From: a virus
Strand: one strand, 5' to 3'
IMG/VR virus record: IMGVR_UViG_3300026097_000106
Location: 1 to 23,796 of that record
Length of the DNA: 23,796 nt
The position numbers and the translations under genes were made by a program. Shown here piece by piece: positions 21,092 through 23,796 of the stretch. Each line of letters starts with the position of its first letter. Within the stretch, counting starts at the first letter, position 1. Below the pieces are notes generated by a model. That model did not search any database and had not been told where the DNA came from. It saw only the letters and a program-made list of their open reading frames with translations.

Positions 21092-21732
21092 ATCGAAACA
21101 GTAACATTCAATACACCTTTATCTAATTCCTCTTGATTGACCAATTCAAACCGAAGCGTGTTAATACCATCCTTACTTGTGTCGTACCAATTAGCGAATC
21201 TTTTTCCATTCTTCGCGTGTAGTTTCTTCTGCTCTTTTTGTTCCAATGCGTGTTCGTGCGATAATGATTGGAACGGATTGGATTCGACTCTTGTTACCTT
21301 AACATCTGCTTCTTGGCAACGTTTAAGCATATCGTCATCTTCTGCACCCCAACCCCAATACTCGTTTGAGTAACCATTAGTTCGTTGGAACGCATCTGCT
21401 GAAAATACAGTAACACCACCAAAGTATTCATCGTAAGGCATCTTTCCACCGAATTGAGTTGCAGCAGAAGCAAGATGAACCGCATCACCTAGTTCGTACT
21501 TGGTGAACTTGGTAGGAATCATATCAACATCATGCGTTATTACATGAGTAGCACCTTGTTGGAAAGAAACAACCGAACCTACATTAAGTAATTTCGCTCT
21601 GTTGAATGGTTTACCTTGTTCTTGTTCTACAATTAGAACCGGGTAATTTACCTTTAACTTGCGTAAAGCTCTAATCAATACAGGTAGGTGTTCTTTTCTA
21701 TCTCGGTATGGTACGACTATGAATGGGTTCAT
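21088..21732 (-). CDS. Beta-1,4-galactosyltransferase-like (GT7) glycosyltransferase
   Basis: The 214-residue protein matches the catalytic domain of animal beta-1,4-galactosyltransferases almost end to end. It has VPYRDR (7-12), FNRAKLLNVG (43-52), the metal-binding DVD in HDVDMIP (67-73), YFGGV (103-107), WGWGAEDDD (126-134), a His-rich SHEH (158-161), KRF (177-179) and DGINTLRFELV (188-198). The Tyr before FGG matches the residue that favours UDP-galactose in bovine B4GALT1 (Tyr289). There is no stem or membrane anchor. Neighbours are a GT-A-like protein, a methyltransferase and a membrane peptide. Family and catalytic residues are clear; donor, acceptor (virion, host glycan or DNA) and role are inference. 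Confidence 0.85.
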   Translation of the reverse strand: MNPFIVVPYRDRKEHLPVLIRALRKLKVNYPVLIVEQEQGKPFNRAKLLNVGSVVSFQQGATHVITHDVDMIPTKFTKYELGDAVHLASAATQFGGKMPYDEYFGGVTVFSADAFQRTNGYSNEYWGWGAEDDDMLKRCQEADVKVTRVESNPFQSLSHEHALEQKEQKKLHAKNGKRFANWYDTSKDGINTLRFELVNQEELDKGVLNVTVSI

Positions 21733-22055
21733 TCTTCAACTGTTCTCTTTTTCAATATTTCAACCAATTGTTCGTAGCTGTTCTCTTTCATTAGTTTATC
21801 CATGTAAAACCTATCGGCTTGCCTACACTTACCATTTGAAATTACATAAGGTCTTGGATAGCAGATTGACGGTGGATATCCATGCTCGAACAGGCCATAT
21901 TCAATAACTAACCCATCCTTTTCATAAGCATTGAATAGATTTGTCATAGATGATAAGTTGGCATATCCATTTACTTTTTTCATCCGTTTTTTTCTAGTGT
22001 CAATGTGGTAACACTTAAAACCCTGCTCAATTAAATATTCTTCAAACTTTGTCAT
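21729..22055 (-). CDS. Hypothetical protein in glycosyltransferase cassette
   Basis: The 108-residue basic protein starts with a helix and KCYHIDTRKKRMKKVNGYANLSS, then has GLVIEYGLFEHGYPPSICYPRPYVI and a C-terminal helix rich in Glu and Lys. It shows no motif I know. ATGA overlaps on both sides tie it to the GT-A-like and GT7 genes. It could be an accessory or acceptor-recognition subunit for these enzymes, judged only by neighbourhood. Confidence 0.6.
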   Translation of the reverse strand: MTKFEEYLIEQGFKCYHIDTRKKRMKKVNGYANLSSMTNLFNAYEKDGLVIEYGLFEHGYPPSICYPRPYVISNGKCRQADRFYMDKLMKENSYEQLVEILKKRTVEE

Positions 22056-22723
22056 CTCTGCTTTGCTATTAATGATTCCTTAAATCGTTCGTCAATTCGT
22101 TTATTCTGCTCTTCGTTGGTTGTGTATTCACGAGAATACCAAGTATGTATTGCAAAAGGTCTGTTCTTGTACTTGATGATAGTGCTGATTCCATCCTCAT
22201 GTAAATCACCATGCAACCAAAGTGGTTCTCCGTACTCGAATAACCAGTTGAAAAAACCATTGAACGGCTCCCACATTGACTTTTCATATTCGGGTATGAA
22301 GTCTGGTTTTCTGTCATTCATGCTAGGTCGAAATCCGAAGTCTCGAACGTCCTCCAATCGTTCCAAATTAAAAGGAATCGAACTTTTAATCCAATCCGAA
22401 GCAAACAGATTGAAGAACGGATTCATTACAGCCCAAGATATGTTGTTCCTTCCAGATAAGCATCCACCATCTGAAATACCTGCATGAGTGTACGTTCCTT
22501 CTCGGAAGTCCTTGATAAGCTGATTCAGAACCGATTCATCCGTAATAAAACAATCTATATCAATGTTCATGGCTACTTCATCACCATGCGAAACAACCCA
22601 TTCCAAGTAGTCTGCTGCGTGAGTCCAATGATTGAAACCTTCTCCTTTGATGACTTCATAAGGACAAAGCGATTGCATCCTGTCAAATAGAACTGAATTG
22701 TTGTATCTAGTGTATGCTTTCAC
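22052..22723 (-). CDS. Putative GT-A-like glycosyltransferase
   Basis: The 223-residue protein shows features expected of a GT-A fold enzyme. An N-terminal strand/helix region (SVLFDRMQSLCPYEVIKG) is followed by NIDIDCFI near residues 53-60, a DxD-type nucleotide-sugar and metal site. GISDGGCLSGRNN follows near 83-95, and late His/Trp residues appear (AIHTWYSREY). Phages often encode such proteins but the family is divergent, so this is a fold-level judgement. The start is GTG, overlapping the methyltransferase stop (GTGA). It shares an operon with a GT7 enzyme, which strengthens a sugar-transfer role. Confidence 0.5.
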   Translation of the reverse strand: MKAYTRYNNSVLFDRMQSLCPYEVIKGEGFNHWTHAADYLEWVVSHGDEVAMNIDIDCFITDESVLNQLIKDFREGTYTHAGISDGGCLSGRNNISWAVMNPFFNLFASDWIKSSIPFNLERLEDVRDFGFRPSMNDRKPDFIPEYEKSMWEPFNGFFNWLFEYGEPLWLHGDLHEDGISTIIKYKNRPFAIHTWYSREYTTNEEQNKRIDERFKESLIAKQR

Positions 22724-23436
22724 TTCGCTTTTGTTTTGTCAAATACATAAATACTGTTCTTGAACCACGGCAGGTCAGCTCCTGCAATATCGCGCAGTTC
22801 TTGACTAAGGTCTTGCTTGAAAGAGAAACCTAGCTTCTCAATGGTCGGAATGACGTAATTCGCATTTCGTTCGTTCACATGACCGCAACCACCTTGTCCT
22901 TCAATACCCCAAGACAGAATCAATCTACCATTACAAGCGTTCTTGATGTTTGCTAGGACTTTCTTTTCTAGTTTAGCAGGTATGTGTTCCATAACCTCTA
23001 AGCAAAGCACAGAACCTCGTTTGACTCCTTTTATCTGCTTGGTAATATCCTGCTTCTTAATGAACTCAGGCGCATCTTTCAAAGGCTGACCTTCATAGCC
23101 TTGAACCTTGTATCGGAAATTCTTGAGTCGTTTAATGTACTCTCCATTACCGCATCCAAGGTCTATCACCATTTTATTTGCAGGAAGCACGTTAGGTAAT
23201 CTCCGAGCAAGTCGGTAAGATGTCTTGTGTTCTTTTTCGGATTGCTCTTTAGTGAATATTCCGTTTTCGTTTATCTGATCCATGTATTCGATTTTTGATT
23301 CGTGTAATGTGTAAGTGTCTAACCTATCTTCATCAGCGTACATTGAGATTGATAGGTTTCCTTTAGTGTAAGTCTCTCCAAGTAGTTCAAAACCTGCTTG
23401 AATTAGGTTTCTGTGGTTGATTCTAGTTTTTGGCAT
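22720..23436 (-). CDS. Class I SAM-dependent methyltransferase
   Basis: The 238-residue protein has motif I VIDLGCGNGEY (90-100), a later acidic YEGQ (114-117), CLEVMEHIP (145-153) and a conserved SWG...GQGGCGHVN stretch (175-188) seen in Methyltransf_23-like enzymes of phages. It resembles small-molecule or glycan-type methyltransferases more than DNA methylases, since the DPPY-type motif is absent. It leads a coupled cassette with two glycosyltransferase-like genes, suggesting methylation of a sugar or of a modified product. The substrate cannot be told from sequence. Confidence 0.78.
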   Translation of the reverse strand: MPKTRINHRNLIQAGFELLGETYTKGNLSISMYADEDRLDTYTLHESKIEYMDQINENGIFTKEQSEKEHKTSYRLARRLPNVLPANKMVIDLGCGNGEYIKRLKNFRYKVQGYEGQPLKDAPEFIKKQDITKQIKGVKRGSVLCLEVMEHIPAKLEKKVLANIKNACNGRLILSWGIEGQGGCGHVNERNANYVIPTIEKLGFSFKQDLSQELRDIAGADLPWFKNSIYVFDKTKAK

Positions 23437-23443
23437 CTTTGAT

Positions 23444-23791
23444 TTACTTTATGGTTAGTTCTTGACCCGTCAAAGCAAAGTAGAGGTTTTGGAGTTGGTG
23501 TGCATATTTAATTACCGCCATTCCATGCTTATATTGCATCCAATAACCTCTTTCATCTACTTTTACCCTAAATCCGTCTTTTGTTTGGTAAGCCGTAGGT
23601 ATTGACATTTCTATTTTCTCAAAACCGAAACGCTCCAACCATTCTTGTGTTAGTGGTATTGCTATACAGTACTTATCAATATATCCAGTTTCTGTTTCTA
23701 TCTGCAAATCATTTAAGATTGCCGTTACTACAGTAACCCCATCATTAGGCTGTTCTACAAAATTCCCAATACGTAGTTCGTTTACTCTCAT
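23444..23791 (-). CDS. Hypothetical Bacteroidota-phage protein
   Basis: The 115-residue protein opens MRVNELRIGNFVEQ and contains IPLTQEWLERFGFEK and a C-terminal HQLQNLYFALTGQEL. I recall this combination from uncharacterised proteins widespread in phages and mobile elements of Bacteroidota. The content is beta-rich with aromatic clusters; no catalytic motif is seen. It lies 7 nt upstream of the methyltransferase gene on the same strand, and is the most upstream complete gene visible. Confidence 0.7.
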   Translation of the reverse strand: MRVNELRIGNFVEQPNDGVTVVTAILNDLQIETETGYIDKYCIAIPLTQEWLERFGFEKIEMSIPTAYQTKDGFRVKVDERGYWMQYKHGMAVIKYAHQLQNLYFALTGQELTIK

Positions 23792-23796
23792 CCTCT

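Noticed and set aside
22116-22487. Plus-strand open frame of 123 codons
   Set aside because: It lies entirely opposite the GT-A-like gene, which has coupled starts and a DxD motif; the plus-strand product has no recognisable features.

Overview
The window looks like part of a tailed double-stranded DNA phage (or prophage) genome infecting a member of the Bacteroidota. Every gene I accept lies on the minus strand, so transcription runs from high to low coordinates. The host assignment rests on three things. Several intergenic gaps carry the Bacteroidota-type -7 box TAnnTTTG, in two cases with a TTG about 20 nt upstream. The sequence is AT-rich. Many small proteins resemble uncharacterised families I know from Bacteroidota phages (inference from memory, no search was run).

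Layout in transcription order. (1) 23791-20966: a translationally coupled cassette (ATGA or GTGA overlaps) of a SAM methyltransferase, a GT-A-like protein, an unknown protein, a clear beta-1,4-galactosyltransferase (GT7) domain and a 41-residue membrane peptide. (2) 20958-12034: packaging and head genes: GpA-type terminase large subunit, gpW-like connector, lambda-type portal (TTG start), prohead protease fused to the major capsid protein, DUF2190 decoration protein, a probable head-closure protein, and a large protein joining a Gp37-like tail-terminator domain to Ig-like and lectin-like domains. (3) 11956-10175: recombination module: unknown 161-residue protein, YqaJ exonuclease, DUF3127 SSB-like protein and a Fis-like HTH protein, ending in a three-hairpin 3' region with an intrinsic terminator. 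(4) 10025-4599: replication module: DnaQ-like exonuclease with a zinc ribbon, a 445-nt gap with 11 GGACA/TGTCC motifs (candidate origin or operator) and a structured leader, primase-polymerase/helicase, SF2 helicase and VRR-NUC nuclease. (5) 4550-2007: small accessory genes, including a YopX protein whose only sensible start codon is ATA and a phosphohistidine phosphatase (Janus/Ocnus/PHPT1) homologue. (6) 2002-10: DnaA-domain-IV-like protein, M15-type endolysin and two membrane-anchored proteins that look like a lysis cassette.

No tape-measure, tail tube, baseplate, integrase, tRNA or CRISPR is visible. Tail genes presumably lie outside the window. Four short genes (59, 44, 41 and, doubtfully, 26 residues) were found by reading the sequence directly, and several starts were moved from the longest possible frame to starts that couple to the upstream gene.
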